This document shows positions 21,102 through 29,829 of a DNA stretch of 29,829 nt, one piece after another. The stretch spans positions 1 through 29,829 of IMG/VR virus record IMGVR_UViG_3300010354_000400; one strand, written 5' to 3'. The position numbers and the translations under genes are program-made. How positions within the stretch are numbered: the stretch's first letter is position 1; each line of letters opens with the position of its first letter. The notes beneath the pieces were generated by a model. It was given only the letters and a program-made list of their open reading frames with translations, made no database searches and was not told where the DNA came from. The DNA comes from a virus.

Positions 21102-21860
21102 TTAGAACTTAAATCCAACACCAAATGACATTACAGTATCCATGTCCTCAAAATCAAGATCATCGGTGACTGCAAATCCTACGCCAGCATTTAGCGCAAC
21201 GTTATTAGCAATGTTATATGATGCATTTGGTCCAACAACAATAACATTTTGACCATCAGTGTAAAATTGTGAAAGTTCTCCACCAACCTTAAACTTGTCA
21301 GATACCTTGTACTTGACTGAAGTAGTTGCTTCAAAAACATTATCTTCCACAAATCCACCAAACACGGGCATGTAAGTATAGTCATTGACTAGAGTATACT
21401 TGACTGTTTGATTAACATCAACATCACCCCAAGATAGTCCAAATACAGCACCACCCGAGAAAGTTGCATCACTTGATGAATAATCACCATCAAGTGGTAG
21501 TGCTACTCCACCAACAAGGTCTACCCAAACCTTGTCGAAAGTAAATGCCTTCTTATATTTAAGACCAACTTGGACATCGCCTAGTCCAGTTGAATATCCA
21601 GAAAAATTATTATCACTGTTATTATAAATTGGGAGATTAATATCTGCTTGAATATTTTCGTCAATATTAAAAGCGAGAGTTGTATCCCATTGTGTGATAT
21701 CGCCACCATCGAAGTTATAAATTGTTACTTCTTCGTTGATGCTAATCTTAAAAGTGTCCGCACAGCAACTTTCCTTGTTCTGTGCTTCTTGTGCCATTGC
21801 AAATCCGTTTGCAAAAAGTGCTACGAGTGCTGATAATACGATAGTTGAGAATTTCTTCAT
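21102..21860 (-). CDS. Phage-encoded outer-membrane beta-barrel protein
   Basis: The 252-residue protein has a typical signal peptide (MKKFSTIVLSALVALFANGF, cut near AMAQ). The mature part is a series of alternating beta-strands: YSTGLGDVQVGLKYKKAF, KVWVDLVGGVALPL, FEATTSVKYKVSDKFKVGGE, and others. It ends SFGVGFKF with a terminal Phe, the sorting signal of outer-membrane barrels. A Cys pair (SCCAD) follows the leader. It resembles porin-like or 'transporter' barrels. It may alter the host surface, for example to exclude other phages, or help uptake; the sequence does not tell. AAGGAG lies before the start. It is the last gene of the RNR unit and is closed by a terminator. Confidence 0.85.
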   Translation of the reverse strand: MKKFSTIVLSALVALFANGFAMAQEAQNKESCCADTFKISINEEVTIYNFDGGDITQWDTTLAFNIDENIQADINLPIYNNSDNNFSGYSTGLGDVQVGLKYKKAFTFDKVWVDLVGGVALPLDGDYSSSDATFSGGAVFGLSWGDVDVNQTVKYTLVNDYTYMPVFGGFVEDNVFEATTSVKYKVSDKFKVGGELSQFYTDGQNVIVVGPNASYNIANNVALNAGVGFAVTDDLDFEDMDTVMSFGVGFKF

Positions 21861-21870
21861 TAAATACTCC

Positions 21871-23787
21871 TTAATTAGTTAAATCTACTAGTTCACACTT
21901 ATCTCCGCTACAAGCGAAGGTTTGTGTCCCTACAGTTTTATCTTCCTTCTCATATTGGGTTAACATCGCCCAATCTACATTCTTAGGCATCTTCTCCAAT
22001 GCCTTAAGATATTCTTCTTTGTTGCATTCTTGATATGGTGCTTGACGATATGAGTGATCGCTGTGTGGTAGGAATGAGATACCACTGATTTCATCAAAGT
22101 ACTTGTATACCCATGCTCCCACTTCCATCCATTCATTTTCACGAACAGTGATTGTAATGGATGGTTTATGCTCACACCAGTGTCGCTGATATGTCAACCA
22201 TAGTTCAAGATGTTCAATTGCTGTCATGTCATTACGAGTTACAGACCCTTCTGCCTTCATCGGGAACGAGAACACCATTGTGTGATCTGGTTTCATTGCG
22301 CATGGTTCTGCTGGGAATCCCATCTCTACCATCATCTGACATAGTGGATCTTTCTTATCTGCACGAACTGTGCGGATATAATACTCACTGTGTCGTGGGT
22401 GAATACCCGATGCAGCATCTGTAAGTTGTGAAACTGTACCAGATGGTTTGATGCATGTAATTGCTGCAGCAGGATTAATGCCAAGAGTCTTTGCATATTC
22501 TTTATTTACTTGGACTGCTAATCCTTTTAGTGACACAAGCGTGTCTGCAACATCAAGAGTTCTCATCATTTTATTGTCAAGAATACCTGTCAGTGAAACA
22601 CCAAGTAGTGCTTCCTCTTCACAATTCTTTCTCCATTCAGATGAAAGGTATGGAAAATGTGTGAGTGCCGCTTGCCATGTTCCTAAGATTGTAGCAAGTC
22701 TTACTTTACGACGAAGAGATTTTACATCATCATCTGGACGAACTACAACTTCAGTGAGATTACAAAATTCACGATCCCTGAGAATAATTTCACTGCATGG
22801 ATTTGTGCCGAATTCATATGTTGAATCGCGTCTTTCTCCAAGTTTAGATACTGTCTTACGACATGCATCTCTATTGAATATACCACGCTCTCCACTCTTT
22901 GATTTGTATAGTGCCACCCACTCATCCATGAACACTCCTATTTCTGGTTTTTCTTTGTACGCGACCGAGTTGTTGGCAAGTGCGCGCTGTGGATTATCAT
23001 TCCACCATGCTCCTGACTTGGCATCTCGCATTCTTTCATCCGTAAGATTGGAGAGACTAATAAGAGCAGATCTACGGACTCCTCCAACCACGACAATTTC
23101 TGCAATTTTGCATACGATATCGTGACATTCGATAGATGTAAGTTTTCTCCCTGCTGCTCTCTTAAAAGTATCAACGGTGAATTTAAATAGATCTTCAAGC
23201 GGTCTTGGTCCAGACGCTCTACCACCGAATGTTTTGAGGCGGGCCCCAGCAGGACGAACTTTTGATACATCCCATTTTGGAATCTGACCTCCAATGAGTA
23301 AGGAGACAAGTTCCTTGTAAGCCTTAGCCCAACCAGCCTTGCTATCTTCCACAATGATCGTGGTGTCAGAATCCGTAAACTGTTCAGCAATCGTCGGAAG
23401 TTTTTCAACATACTGTCTCTCCACACTAAACCCTACACCTGTACCACACATGAGAATGTATAAAATCTCATCGAATGCTCGTATACGATTTACAGCAACA
23501 TATGAACAATTATATCCAGCAACATTATCTCGTCGCAGTGCTTCCCCAGCAGTCATTAATGCTCTCATGCTTGGCATGATTTCAAGGTTAAGAACTGCTT
23601 CTTCTAATTCAGAGCGTAGTTCTTTTGTAACTGTATAATTTTTATTTTCTTTGAGATACGACTCAAAAAAATCAAAATACCGCTTTACAGTTTCCCCCCA
23701 AGATTCTCTTCGTTTTTCTTTTTCTAACCAACGAGCATATCTAGAGGTGTGAATAAATTTCTGATAATCAGAAGGCAGTTCTTTCAT
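21871..23787 (-). CDS. nrdJ: Adenosylcobalamin-dependent ribonucleotide reductase (class II, monomeric)
   Basis: The 638-residue enzyme makes deoxyribonucleotides using coenzyme B12. Key residues are present: C94 (GYNCSY) and C342 (EFCNLT) as the redox pair, C331 with E333 in NPCSEI as the radical site, and a C-terminal C626-x4-C631 (FACSGDKC) that recycles electrons. MCGTGVGFSVERQ near 113-125 is typical of the Lactobacillus-type monomeric reductase (RTPR). It frees the phage from O2-dependent class Ia enzymes but requires host B12. The start at 23787 forms an ATGA overlap with thyX and has GGAG upstream; an in-frame extension exists but is not needed. It works with ThyX and the polymerase to supply DNA precursors. 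Confidence 0.95.
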   Translation of the reverse strand: MKELPSDYQKFIHTSRYARWLEKEKRRESWGETVKRYFDFFESYLKENKNYTVTKELRSELEEAVLNLEIMPSMRALMTAGEALRRDNVAGYNCSYVAVNRIRAFDEILYILMCGTGVGFSVERQYVEKLPTIAEQFTDSDTTIIVEDSKAGWAKAYKELVSLLIGGQIPKWDVSKVRPAGARLKTFGGRASGPRPLEDLFKFTVDTFKRAAGRKLTSIECHDIVCKIAEIVVVGGVRRSALISLSNLTDERMRDAKSGAWWNDNPQRALANNSVAYKEKPEIGVFMDEWVALYKSKSGERGIFNRDACRKTVSKLGERRDSTYEFGTNPCSEIILRDREFCNLTEVVVRPDDDVKSLRRKVRLATILGTWQAALTHFPYLSSEWRKNCEEEALLGVSLTGILDNKMMRTLDVADTLVSLKGLAVQVNKEYAKTLGINPAAAITCIKPSGTVSQLTDAASGIHPRHSEYYIRTVRADKKDPLCQMMVEMGFPAEPCAMKPDHTMVFSFPMKAEGSVTRNDMTAIEHLELWLTYQRHWCEHKPSITITVRENEWMEVGAWVYKYFDEISGISFLPHSDHSYRQAPYQECNKEEYLKALEKMPKNVDWAMLTQYEKEDKTVGTQTFACSGDKCELVDLTN

Positions 23788-24488
23788 GTAGTCTCCTTTG
23801 TCAGCACATACCACGATTCAGGGAAGAGAGGTTGAATAATTTCACCAATCGCTTTTGCATATTCTCTTACCTCCCACTGCGCGTGTGGATCGGATCTTTG
23901 TTTATAAACCCTAGCATACGCAGCAAGGGATCCAGTCCACCACCACTCAGTATAAGTTCCCTGTGGGAGAACAAATCTCGCTTGTTCGGGGGCGACTCCT
24001 TTATCTATAAGGGAATTGTAAACTTCCATGCAGCGATCTACAGCATCTTGATATGTTCTTTGAAAAAGGTTCTTATTTTGTTCATTTTTCACGAAATCCT
24101 CAGACCCTTGCTTTGCACTTCCTGCTGGTTTTTCTCTCCAAAATGGATAATAAATATCAGGAGTATACGAAACATATCTACGAGAAATTTCATTTTCTAC
24201 AAATCCAACTTTATGTTTAAAAAGTTGAGTGCGAATAGAAATTGGTGCTTTAATTCTCAATGTAATTTGTGGATGTGCGAATGGTGTCCAGTGGTTGTGT
24301 TCTGCAAGATAATTAACTAATTTTGAATCTTTTGCAGTAAGATGACCAACACCTTCATGGTCTATTTCTTCCCATTCACTTTCCTTATTAAACGAAACCC
24401 TCGCAGCATTAACAATCGTGAGGTCAGATCCCATGTGATCGACATATTCAACAAATCCAGAATCAAGAACAGTTATTCTTTCATTCAT
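23784..24488 (-). CDS. thyX: Flavin-dependent thymidylate synthase ThyX
   Basis: The 234-residue protein converts dUMP to dTMP using FAD, methylenetetrahydrofolate and NADPH. The ThyX signature is seen at 91-105 as KHKVGFVENEISRRY, matching RHRxxSxNExSxRY with conservative changes (R to K at 91 and 93, and F95 where S/A is usual). NHWTPFAHPQITLRIKAP (65-82) and a C-terminal QARFVLPQG motif are also typical. The length fits the family. It is coupled to nrdJ by an ATGA overlap and overlaps the unknown gene upstream. Together they form a nucleotide-synthesis pair within the replication unit. Confidence 0.95.
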   Translation of the reverse strand: MNERITVLDSGFVEYVDHMGSDLTIVNAARVSFNKESEWEEIDHEGVGHLTAKDSKLVNYLAEHNHWTPFAHPQITLRIKAPISIRTQLFKHKVGFVENEISRRYVSYTPDIYYPFWREKPAGSAKQGSEDFVKNEQNKNLFQRTYQDAVDRCMEVYNSLIDKGVAPEQARFVLPQGTYTEWWWTGSLAAYARVYKQRSDPHAQWEVREYAKAIGEIIQPLFPESWYVLTKETT

Positions 24489-25009
24489 TTTTCAAACCTC
24501 TTTAGCATTTCTGTTTCTTCACCGTATAACTTTTTTACTATGTTCTTGGCAAATAAAATAAAAGATTCGTTTGTTATGAAACCACAAACACCAAAAAAAT
24601 TATTCCAATCTTCTTCGTCAAAGGAATTGTAATCTAATTCTTTTGAATGACGAACAAAATTATCCAAATAATTTTTAATTGCTAGTGGATCTTCTTTGTT
24701 TGTTTTTTTCCTTCGTGTCCACTTATTCAATGCTTCTTCTAATGAATCTCCAAGTTCAATTTTTCCATCAATAAATTTATCATATGCATTTCTTTTCTTC
24801 AATAACATATTATATAATTCATTTAGAAACTTTTTATTATCTTCATGCCAATATTCAAATTGGACACCGTTTGAATTTGTAAATGTACGAGCGTAATCAA
24901 TTGCTCTATGGAACATCTCAGAATCTTGTTCTCTGATATATTCAGCAAATTTAAAATGAAACTCTACAAGTCCAACCAATAAATTATAATCTTTTTCTGG
25001 AATTTTCAT
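24485..25009 (-). CDS. Hypothetical protein in the replication operon
   Basis: The 174-residue protein is helical and charged, starting MKIPEKDYNLLVGLVEFHFK. It has a basic patch (NKWTRRKKTNKED, about residues 95-107) and an aromatic-rich end (EEDWNNFFGVCGFI). No catalytic motif or family was recognised. It overlaps the primase gene by ATGA upstream and thyX by ATGA downstream, so it is translated together with replication proteins. A role in replication or nucleotide supply is possible only by context. Confidence 0.75.
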   Translation of the reverse strand: MKIPEKDYNLLVGLVEFHFKFAEYIREQDSEMFHRAIDYARTFTNSNGVQFEYWHEDNKKFLNELYNMLLKKRNAYDKFIDGKIELGDSLEEALNKWTRRKKTNKEDPLAIKNYLDNFVRHSKELDYNSFDEEDWNNFFGVCGFITNESFILFAKNIVKKLYGEETEMLKRFEK

Positions 25010-25998
25010 TCACATTTTCTCCATATATTAAATGCTAACAGTGCTGATACACCTCTGAATGTGTTTGCTTCGATTATATCACAAGGATTAATTTCAGACA
25101 ACACCATATCATTTATATCTTTAACTTTCATATCTGATGGATAAATACAAATTTTTTCACCATTCGATATTAGAGTTTTCATAATATTTGCTACATTTCT
25201 ACTTCTTGGTTCATTATCAATGATGAAGATCAAATCTTCATTTGGGAAAACCTTTCTAATTTCTAGAAAATTTCCTAGACCCAAGCAAGCAACAGCGTTG
25301 GGAAGAAACAGACTGTCTATCGGACCCTCCACAACAAAGATAGGTTTGCTCTTGTCTACAGTATCCAACCCATAAGTTAATTTTACATTCTCTGTTTTTT
25401 TAAGAGTAATATATTTTGGTTTTATATTTCCAATAGATCGACCCTGGATTCCAATACATTGATTATGCTCATCAAATACAGGAATTAATATTCTTTCATC
25501 CTGTTCAAGTAAATTTGCATATTGAGAATTAAATGTCTTTGCAAAGATACCAAATTGACTTGTGAATCCAAATCTATCCCATTTATTCTCTGGTATCTTT
25601 CTCTTCTTTAAAAATTTAATTGCAACATGATCTGGTGGTAATTCTTCAATTAACTGATATTTAACTTGAGAGGTTATCTTCTCTTGTTTTTCAGTTTGAA
25701 CATCATCAAAAATAACTTCATGTTTCTCCTTAAATTTTTCTAAACAGTATTGTTTGAATAGAGAAGGAGAAACAATTTCTAAAAATTTGTAGATGTTATA
25801 CGAGACTCCACAATTGTGACATTTATAAAAATAACTGTCAGTATTGCTAAAAAAATATCCTCTTGCTTTACTTCTATTCAATTCAGAATCACCACAAATT
25901 GGACATCTACAATTTGCAAGATTAACTTTCTTCCACTTAAATTTTTCAAGAGAAGTGGAAACTAAGTTTACATATTTTTTATCAACGTAAAGAGACAT
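25006..25998 (-). CDS. 61: DNA primase (gp61-like)
   Basis: The 330-residue protein has an N-terminal zinc ribbon (C32-x2-C35 and C60-x2-C63) and a Toprim domain with E224 (VVEGPIDSL) and D261-N-E263 (FIIDNEPRSR). Between them lies the RNA-polymerase core (LLEQDERILIPVFDEHNQ). It makes RNA primers for lagging-strand synthesis together with the gp41 helicase. The start at 25998 makes an ATGA overlap with the gp41 gene; a possible start four codons earlier is less likely. The length is close to T4 gp61. The gene order gp43-uvsX-gp41-gp61 matches T4-like phages. Confidence 0.92.
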   Translation of the reverse strand: MSLYVDKKYVNLVSTSLEKFKWKKVNLANCRCPICGDSELNRSKARGYFFSNTDSYFYKCHNCGVSYNIYKFLEIVSPSLFKQYCLEKFKEKHEVIFDDVQTEKQEKITSQVKYQLIEELPPDHVAIKFLKKRKIPENKWDRFGFTSQFGIFAKTFNSQYANLLEQDERILIPVFDEHNQCIGIQGRSIGNIKPKYITLKKTENVKLTYGLDTVDKSKPIFVVEGPIDSLFLPNAVACLGLGNFLEIRKVFPNEDLIFIIDNEPRSRNVANIMKTLISNGEKICIYPSDMKVKDINDMVLSEINPCDIIEANTFRGVSALLAFNIWRKCE

Positions 25999-27383
25999 CA
26001 GAACTTCCAAGAATCAACATCATTTGATTTAACAAATGATTTACCAGATGAAGTCATTTGTGTTTGTTTGTTTGATGCAGGAATAATTGCTGCTTCTTCT
26101 TTCTTAATATCAAACACCTTCATCTTTGCACGATTAATGCCAAGAATGAATTTACGGTTTGCTGCCGTATCATTATATCTGTTCTTGAGTTGTTTAACCA
26201 TAATTTGATTTAGTTCTGCAAGTTCATCTGTTGTGATTAGCGCAAACATAAAGTCAGCAGTTGCAGGAAGACCAAACGACTCTGATGTATCCTCAAGACC
26301 AACATCAGTGCTTGAATATCCTGATCGTGTTGTTTGTGTAGCACTAAACAGTGGTACACCATATTCTACTGCAAGACCACGAAGTTCTTCTGCAATCGAC
26401 TTAACATACATGTATGAGTTTACATTATTACCATTCTTCAGACGAGCAGAAGCACAGATATTAAGATAATCCACAAAGATAATGTCTGGTTTAAATTTAC
26501 GCTTAAGTGCAAGTTCGTCTAAGAGAAATCTAAAATGATTTACATTTGCTGTCGCAGTTGGATACTCTTTAATGATAAGTTTACCCTTCACACCAGCACT
26601 CAAGTTATTCATCTTCTTTTCATAGACGGACTTTGGTAGTTGTCGCAAATTATCAAGAGTAACATCAAGAAGATTTGCATCAATTCTTTCTGCAATTCTT
26701 TCTTCTGCCATCTCACATGTAATGTACAAAACATTTTGATTTTGTTTCAAACAATTTGCTGCATGATGGCAAAGGAACATAGACTTACCAACACCAGTTC
26801 CTGCCATAACAATATTAAGAGTTTTTGTAGGAGTTCCGCCATTTGTAATTTGATTGAAAAAATCTAAATCAAATGGTATGCGCTTCTCTACGGTATGATA
26901 AAAATCAAAACGCTTCTCGTAGTCTTCTATGTAATCATGACCAATATGAACATCAAAAGAGACAGCAAGTGCCTTTGATAAAATATCAGGAATTGAACCC
27001 TGCGCTTGTTGAGACTTGCCATCAATAATTTGAATGGATTCCATAATTGCATTATAGACTGCTTTTTCTTTACAGAAGTTTTCTGTTTCATTGAGCAACC
27101 ATTCGTTATCACATGTCTCCTTAGTATTCGATATTTCTTCAATGATCGATGAGACACGTTTCATTTCCTCCTGTGTTATGCTTTTATTTTTGTCAAGTAT
27201 AATATATAGTGCTTCTTTTGTTGGAAGATTATTATACTTGATTATAAAATCATGAATGGTTTCAAAAACAAATCGTAATGCTCTGTCATGAAAATACTCC
27301 CTTTTGATAAAGGGAGTTGCTTTTCGTGAATAGGTTTCATTCTTGATTAGGTTGTGGAGTATCAGTTTTTCAATGTCTGTCAT
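25998..27383 (-). CDS. 41: Replicative DNA helicase (gp41-like, DnaB family)
   Basis: The 461-residue protein is a hexameric 5'-3' helicase that moves on the lagging strand and binds gp61. The Walker A motif AGTGVGKS is at 194-201 and Walker [10 protein letters not shown] at 301-309 with D305. [14 protein letters not shown] (221-234) and the SATQTTRSG motif near residue 350 are typical of the DnaB/gp41 RecA-like domain. The N-terminal 140 residues form the helical collar, and the tail ends NDVDSWKF. It overlaps the uvsX gene by ATGA (27380-27383) and the primase gene by ATGA. Confidence 0.95.
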   Translation of the reverse strand: MTDIEKLILHNLIKNETYSRKATPFIKREYFHDRALRFVFETIHDFIIKYNNLPTKEALYIILDKNKSITQEEMKRVSSIIEEISNTKETCDNEWLLNETENFCKEKAVYNAIMESIQIIDGKSQQAQGSIPDILSKALAVSFDVHIGHDYIEDYEKRFDFYHTVEKRIPFDLDFFNQITNGGTPTKTLNIVMAGTGVGKSMFLCHHAANCLKQNQNVLYITCEMAEERIAERIDANLLDVTLDNLRQLPKSVYEKKMNNLSAGVKGKLIIKEYPTATANVNHFRFLLDELALKRKFKPDIIFVDYLNICASARLKNGNNVNSYMYVKSIAEELRGLAVEYGVPLFSATQTTRSGYSSTDVGLEDTSESFGLPATADFMFALITTDELAELNQIMVKQLKNRYNDTAANRKFILGINRAKMKVFDIKKEEAAIIPASNKQTQMTSSGKSFVKSNDVDSWKF

Positions 27384-28423
27384 TCTTCATCCTCTGGTGT
27401 TTGTTCGCCACCATAACTAAACTTATTGTACACTGCCTTCTCAATCTGGTCAAGCACATCCTTTGTAAAATACTTTTCAGGATTGTCATAGATCGTCTTT
27501 TCAAACACCTTTGATCCGTCAGGTAGTTCAATGCGAGTAGAATTCTTTTTAAAGATTCCACCTTCTACAGCAATATCAACAAGACCATAATAAGGATCAA
27601 GACCGCTATCGTAGTTCAAGCGCAGATCTACCATACTATTTTCTTTAGTAAATCTTCCCTTGTATAGTTTAGCATGAACAATATTACCAACTACTTCTCC
27701 ATCAGCGTTCTTATCCTTCTTCTTTGAAAGATAAACAATAGTTGATGCTGCATATTTAAGACCAGTACCACCACCCATCTCAGACATTGGAACATATGCA
27801 CCAACGACTTGATAAGTGTGATTCGTCATAATCATAGGAATCTTTGCAATACCCAACTTGACTGTAAGTACACGGAATGTTGACTTGACAATTTGTGCGC
27901 GAGTCATGTCGCGTGTCTCTTTACCTTCGGCAGTGTCATTCATCTCTTTAGATGTTGACAACATGCCAAGAGAATCAAGAACAATCATTGTAGGCTTACG
28001 GTCTTCTTCTGCGAGTTCAAGATACTTATCAACAATAGTAATTGCTTGATGACGAAACTCTTCAATTGTTGCCACAGGAAATACTGCTACACGCTTTGGA
28101 TCAATACCACGCTTCTTAAACATCTCTGATGTAACTGCTTGCTCTGAATCAAAGTAAAGAACAACAGCATCGGGATTATCCTTTAAAAACTTAGATACAA
28201 TACCAAGAGTAAAATAAGTTTTACCAGTAGAAGACTCTCCAGCAAGAGCAAGAATTTTATTATTGGGAAGACCACCATAAATGCTTGCAGATAATAGACC
28301 ATTAAAAATATAACAACCAGTATCTACAAATCCATTGACATCTGATCCATCTAACCCATCTGCTACTAGCGATGCGTATTTATTTCCAGAAGATTTAACC
28401 ATAGACGATAAAAAATCACTCAT
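27380..28423 (-). CDS. uvsX: Recombinase UvsX (RecA family)
   Basis: The 347-residue RecA-like recombinase carries out strand exchange and recombination-dependent replication. Walker A is GESSTGKT at 63-70 and Walker [10 protein letters not shown] with D150. The segment [20 protein letters not shown] followed by [12 protein letters not shown] is the DNA-binding loop region of UvsX. The start at 28423 was chosen because AAAGGAATATT precedes it and the protein then begins [12 protein letters not shown], as UvsX does. An in-frame start six codons earlier lies inside the polymerase gene end. It is 10 bases from the polymerase stop and overlaps gp41 by ATGA. Confidence 0.95.
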   Translation of the reverse strand: MSDFLSSMVKSSGNKYASLVADGLDGSDVNGFVDTGCYIFNGLLSASIYGGLPNNKILALAGESSTGKTYFTLGIVSKFLKDNPDAVVLYFDSEQAVTSEMFKKRGIDPKRVAVFPVATIEEFRHQAITIVDKYLELAEEDRKPTMIVLDSLGMLSTSKEMNDTAEGKETRDMTRAQIVKSTFRVLTVKLGIAKIPMIMTNHTYQVVGAYVPMSEMGGGTGLKYAASTIVYLSKKKDKNADGEVVGNIVHAKLYKGRFTKENSMVDLRLNYDSGLDPYYGLVDIAVEGGIFKKNSTRIELPDGSKVFEKTIYDNPEKYFTKDVLDQIEKAVYNKFSYGGEQTPEDEE

Positions 28424-28433
28424 AATATTCCTT

Positions 28434-29585
28434 TCAACCAAATAGGTTTTCTAGTGTAGACTTTCGCTCTGTTGACCACCCAATAGTATCTAGAATAGTT
28501 GTCAGAGGATCAATAAAAGATTTCTCAAATTGAACTTTAGAATCAATATAATCTTTTAGATCAAATTCTTTGGGAAGAGTATTTGGAAAAGAAATTACCT
28601 GATCTTCCCCCCGTGCTCCACCAAGAGGATTTGGTTTCTTGAGAATGAGATATTTGATCTTATCCCCCTCTCCAATCTTCTTGTACTTCTTTCCCAACTT
28701 AAGTTTATCAAGATAATGATTGTAGATCAAAGCACCCTTGACTGCAATGGGTGTTGACTTCTTGTATATTGTATTAGCATCAAAATATTTCTTCATGCCA
28801 TTAACACTGCGAGGAAATGCCATTTGATCTGGAGGTAGTGCATAGAATTCTTCTCTACACTTCTCAACAAAATCAATCAGTTCACTCTCAGTGCCATTCA
28901 TGGTGATATTGATTGCTGTCTTCAAATGTTTACGAACAAACTCAGGAGTCGAACTGCGTGTTGTTTCAATGCCCTTGATCTTAAGTTTTGGTTCATTGTA
29001 ACGAACGCCTTCAGAGTCAAGCACATTGAGCATATATCTTTTCTTTGCAGTCCATATTCCACGGTCTGCAATGACCTCTCTGCCCATCTGCATACGGTTT
29101 TCGTATGCATTCATCTTTGCTGCAAGTTCTTTAAACTTCTTATCAATATATGGAAGTATAATTTCCTCTGCTGCTTTGTTTAGAAAGTCAACAATAGTTT
29201 TGGTATCTGGTTTTGATACTTTTGTTTCACCATCAAACATTGAAACGGATGGGTACACCTTCTCTACAAGATTATTTAAACAAAGATAAACTGAGTCTGT
29301 ATCTGATGCGATAACATAATCAACATCAGTTGTTCCTACTGCTTTGTTGAGATACTTATTAAGTTCTTGACCAATCCATTGAATTGACAATTGACCTGAC
29401 AGAGTAATTGCCTCTGCGAGTTCAGTTGAATAATATCGAAAGTATTGATTGCCTATCGCACCATATGCAGAATTTAATTGAATCTTTCTTACAAGTTGAA
29501 AATTATGATACTTAGAAATATCATTCTCTGTTTGCTTCTTCAACTCAATCAATTCTGCATTGGATAATTTAGATAGGTCTTTCAT
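28434..29585 (-). CDS. 43B: DNA polymerase, C-terminal part of a split gp43 (family B)
   Basis: The 383-residue product covers only the C-terminal half of a family B polymerase. Motif B is [19 protein letters not shown] (about 34-52). Motif C is IASDTDSVY, with two Asp that bind catalytic metals. [10 protein letters not shown] follows as in motif KxY, then the thumb up to ENLFG. The exonuclease domain and motif A are absent. T4 gp43 is about 900 residues. The start (29585) has an ATGA overlap with an unrelated 81-codon gene, so the gene is genuinely separate. Split gp43 genes are known in some T4-like phages and act as two-chain enzymes. The N-terminal partner should lie beyond the right edge of the window. 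No Shine-Dalgarno site is close, so translation may rely on coupling. Confidence 0.9.
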   Translation of the reverse strand: MKDLSKLSNAELIELKKQTENDISKYHNFQLVRKIQLNSAYGAIGNQYFRYYSTELAEAITLSGQLSIQWIGQELNKYLNKAVGTTDVDYVIASDTDSVYLCLNNLVEKVYPSVSMFDGETKVSKPDTKTIVDFLNKAAEEIILPYIDKKFKELAAKMNAYENRMQMGREVIADRGIWTAKKRYMLNVLDSEGVRYNEPKLKIKGIETTRSSTPEFVRKHLKTAINITMNGTESELIDFVEKCREEFYALPPDQMAFPRSVNGMKKYFDANTIYKKSTPIAVKGALIYNHYLDKLKLGKKYKKIGEGDKIKYLILKKPNPLGGARGEDQVISFPNTLPKEFDLKDYIDSKVQFEKSFIDPLTTILDTIGWSTERKSTLENLFG

Positions 29586-29827
29586 AGTTTTTGTTTCCAC
29601 ACTCCATCTATAATTATACCGTAAGATGGAACATCGTCAACGGTTATCTTCTGTACTGAATAACATTGAGATGCTTTCATTCTCTTGCGAAGTTCATTTA
29701 GTTGTTCTGCTTCCGCAACAGCATTTGTTTTCTTTTTGAATAGCAAAAGACCCTTGCGGGCTTCACCCGAAGAGTCCTTGATATTATCCATCACAAATTG
29801 TTTAGTCTCTGTTATAATTCCGTACAT
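29582..29827 (-). CDS. Small hypothetical protein upstream of split polymerase
   Basis: The 81-residue reading starts two bases from the window edge, so it may be incomplete. It contains a basic helical part (KGLLLFKKKTNAVAEAEQL, then LRKRMKAS) and ends in a beta-like stretch ([19 protein letters not shown]). It has no polymerase sequence and no nuclease motif. Its stop overlaps the start of the polymerase C-terminal gene (ATGA). It therefore stands in the break of gp43 or just before its second part. Function unknown. Confidence 0.65.
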   Translation of the reverse strand: MYGIITETKQFVMDNIKDSSGEARKGLLLFKKKTNAVAEAEQLNELRKRMKASQCYSVQKITVDDVPSYGIIIDGVWKQKL

Positions 29828-29829
29828 TA

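Noticed and set aside
22448-23125. 225-codon open frame on the plus strand
   Set aside because: It lies wholly antisense to the ribonucleotide reductase gene, whose motifs are all intact, and its translation is Ser/Leu/Arg-rich without domains. It is a shadow of codon bias.
1-29829. CRISPR array, tRNA genes, insertion sequence, integrase or attachment site
   Set aside because: No spaced repeat series, no cloverleaf with T-loop motif, no transposase or integrase signature and no terminal inverted repeats were noticed on either strand. A full computed search was not possible.

Overview
The window looks like part of the genome of a lytic, T4-like myovirus of an A/T-rich marine Gram-negative bacterium. 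The right part holds a T4-type replication block in the order C-terminal gp43 DNA polymerase, UvsX, gp41 helicase, gp61 primase, followed by ThyX and a B12-dependent (class II) ribonucleotide reductase. Genes overlap by ATGA junctions, have good Shine-Dalgarno sites, and are preceded in several places by T4-type late promoters (TATAAATA). The host is inferred: two exported proteins with Gram-negative style signal peptides, an outer-membrane beta-barrel and a spanin-like pair point to a bacterium with an outer membrane. The exact host cannot be told from this sequence.

Layout. (1) 1-226: end of an unseen plus-strand gene, then three hairpins. (2) 227-2122, minus strand: holin-like protein, overlapping spanin-like pair, terminator, late promoter, PAP2 phosphatase and two small proteins with capsid-targeting-like N-termini. 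(3) 2156-15955, plus strand: a late block of virion-type accessory proteins (a lysozyme-LysM protein, several Ala/Lys-rich proteins, a 1123-residue multidomain protein, a 416-residue very basic protein and a ligase-like protein). An exonuclease and a small DNA-binding protein sit inside this block behind a near-perfect sigma70 promoter. (4) 15929-16489, minus strand: RuvC-like resolvase. (5) 16512-17030, plus strand: a coiled-coil protein, then a bidirectional terminator. (6) 21023-17077, minus strand: glycosyltransferase, thermonuclease-like protein, exported cohesin-like protein and a tubulin/FtsZ-family GTPase. (7) 29827-21102, minus strand: replication and nucleotide genes, ending in an outer-membrane beta-barrel protein and a terminator.

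How it fits together. A large share of the left-half genes begin with a short amphipathic peptide of the form MKxFKxxLxE. This closely resembles the capsid targeting sequence (CTS) of T4 internal proteins, which the prohead protease gp21 cuts after [L/I]xE. Similar [L/I]xE sites recur between the modules of two long proteins. I infer a large set of head-packaged proteins, some made as polyproteins, that are cut in the prohead and perhaps injected with the DNA. The cargo would include a lysozyme, a nucleotidylyltransferase, an HNH-like protein, a ligase-like protein and small basic DNA-binding peptides.

The other striking part is the late operon that couples a tubulin/FtsZ-like GTPase to an exported cohesin-like protein, a glycosyltransferase and a nuclease. 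The polymerase gene also appears split: the gene start lies just before motif B, and an unrelated 81-codon gene sits directly upstream. No tRNA, CRISPR, insertion sequence or attachment site was seen.
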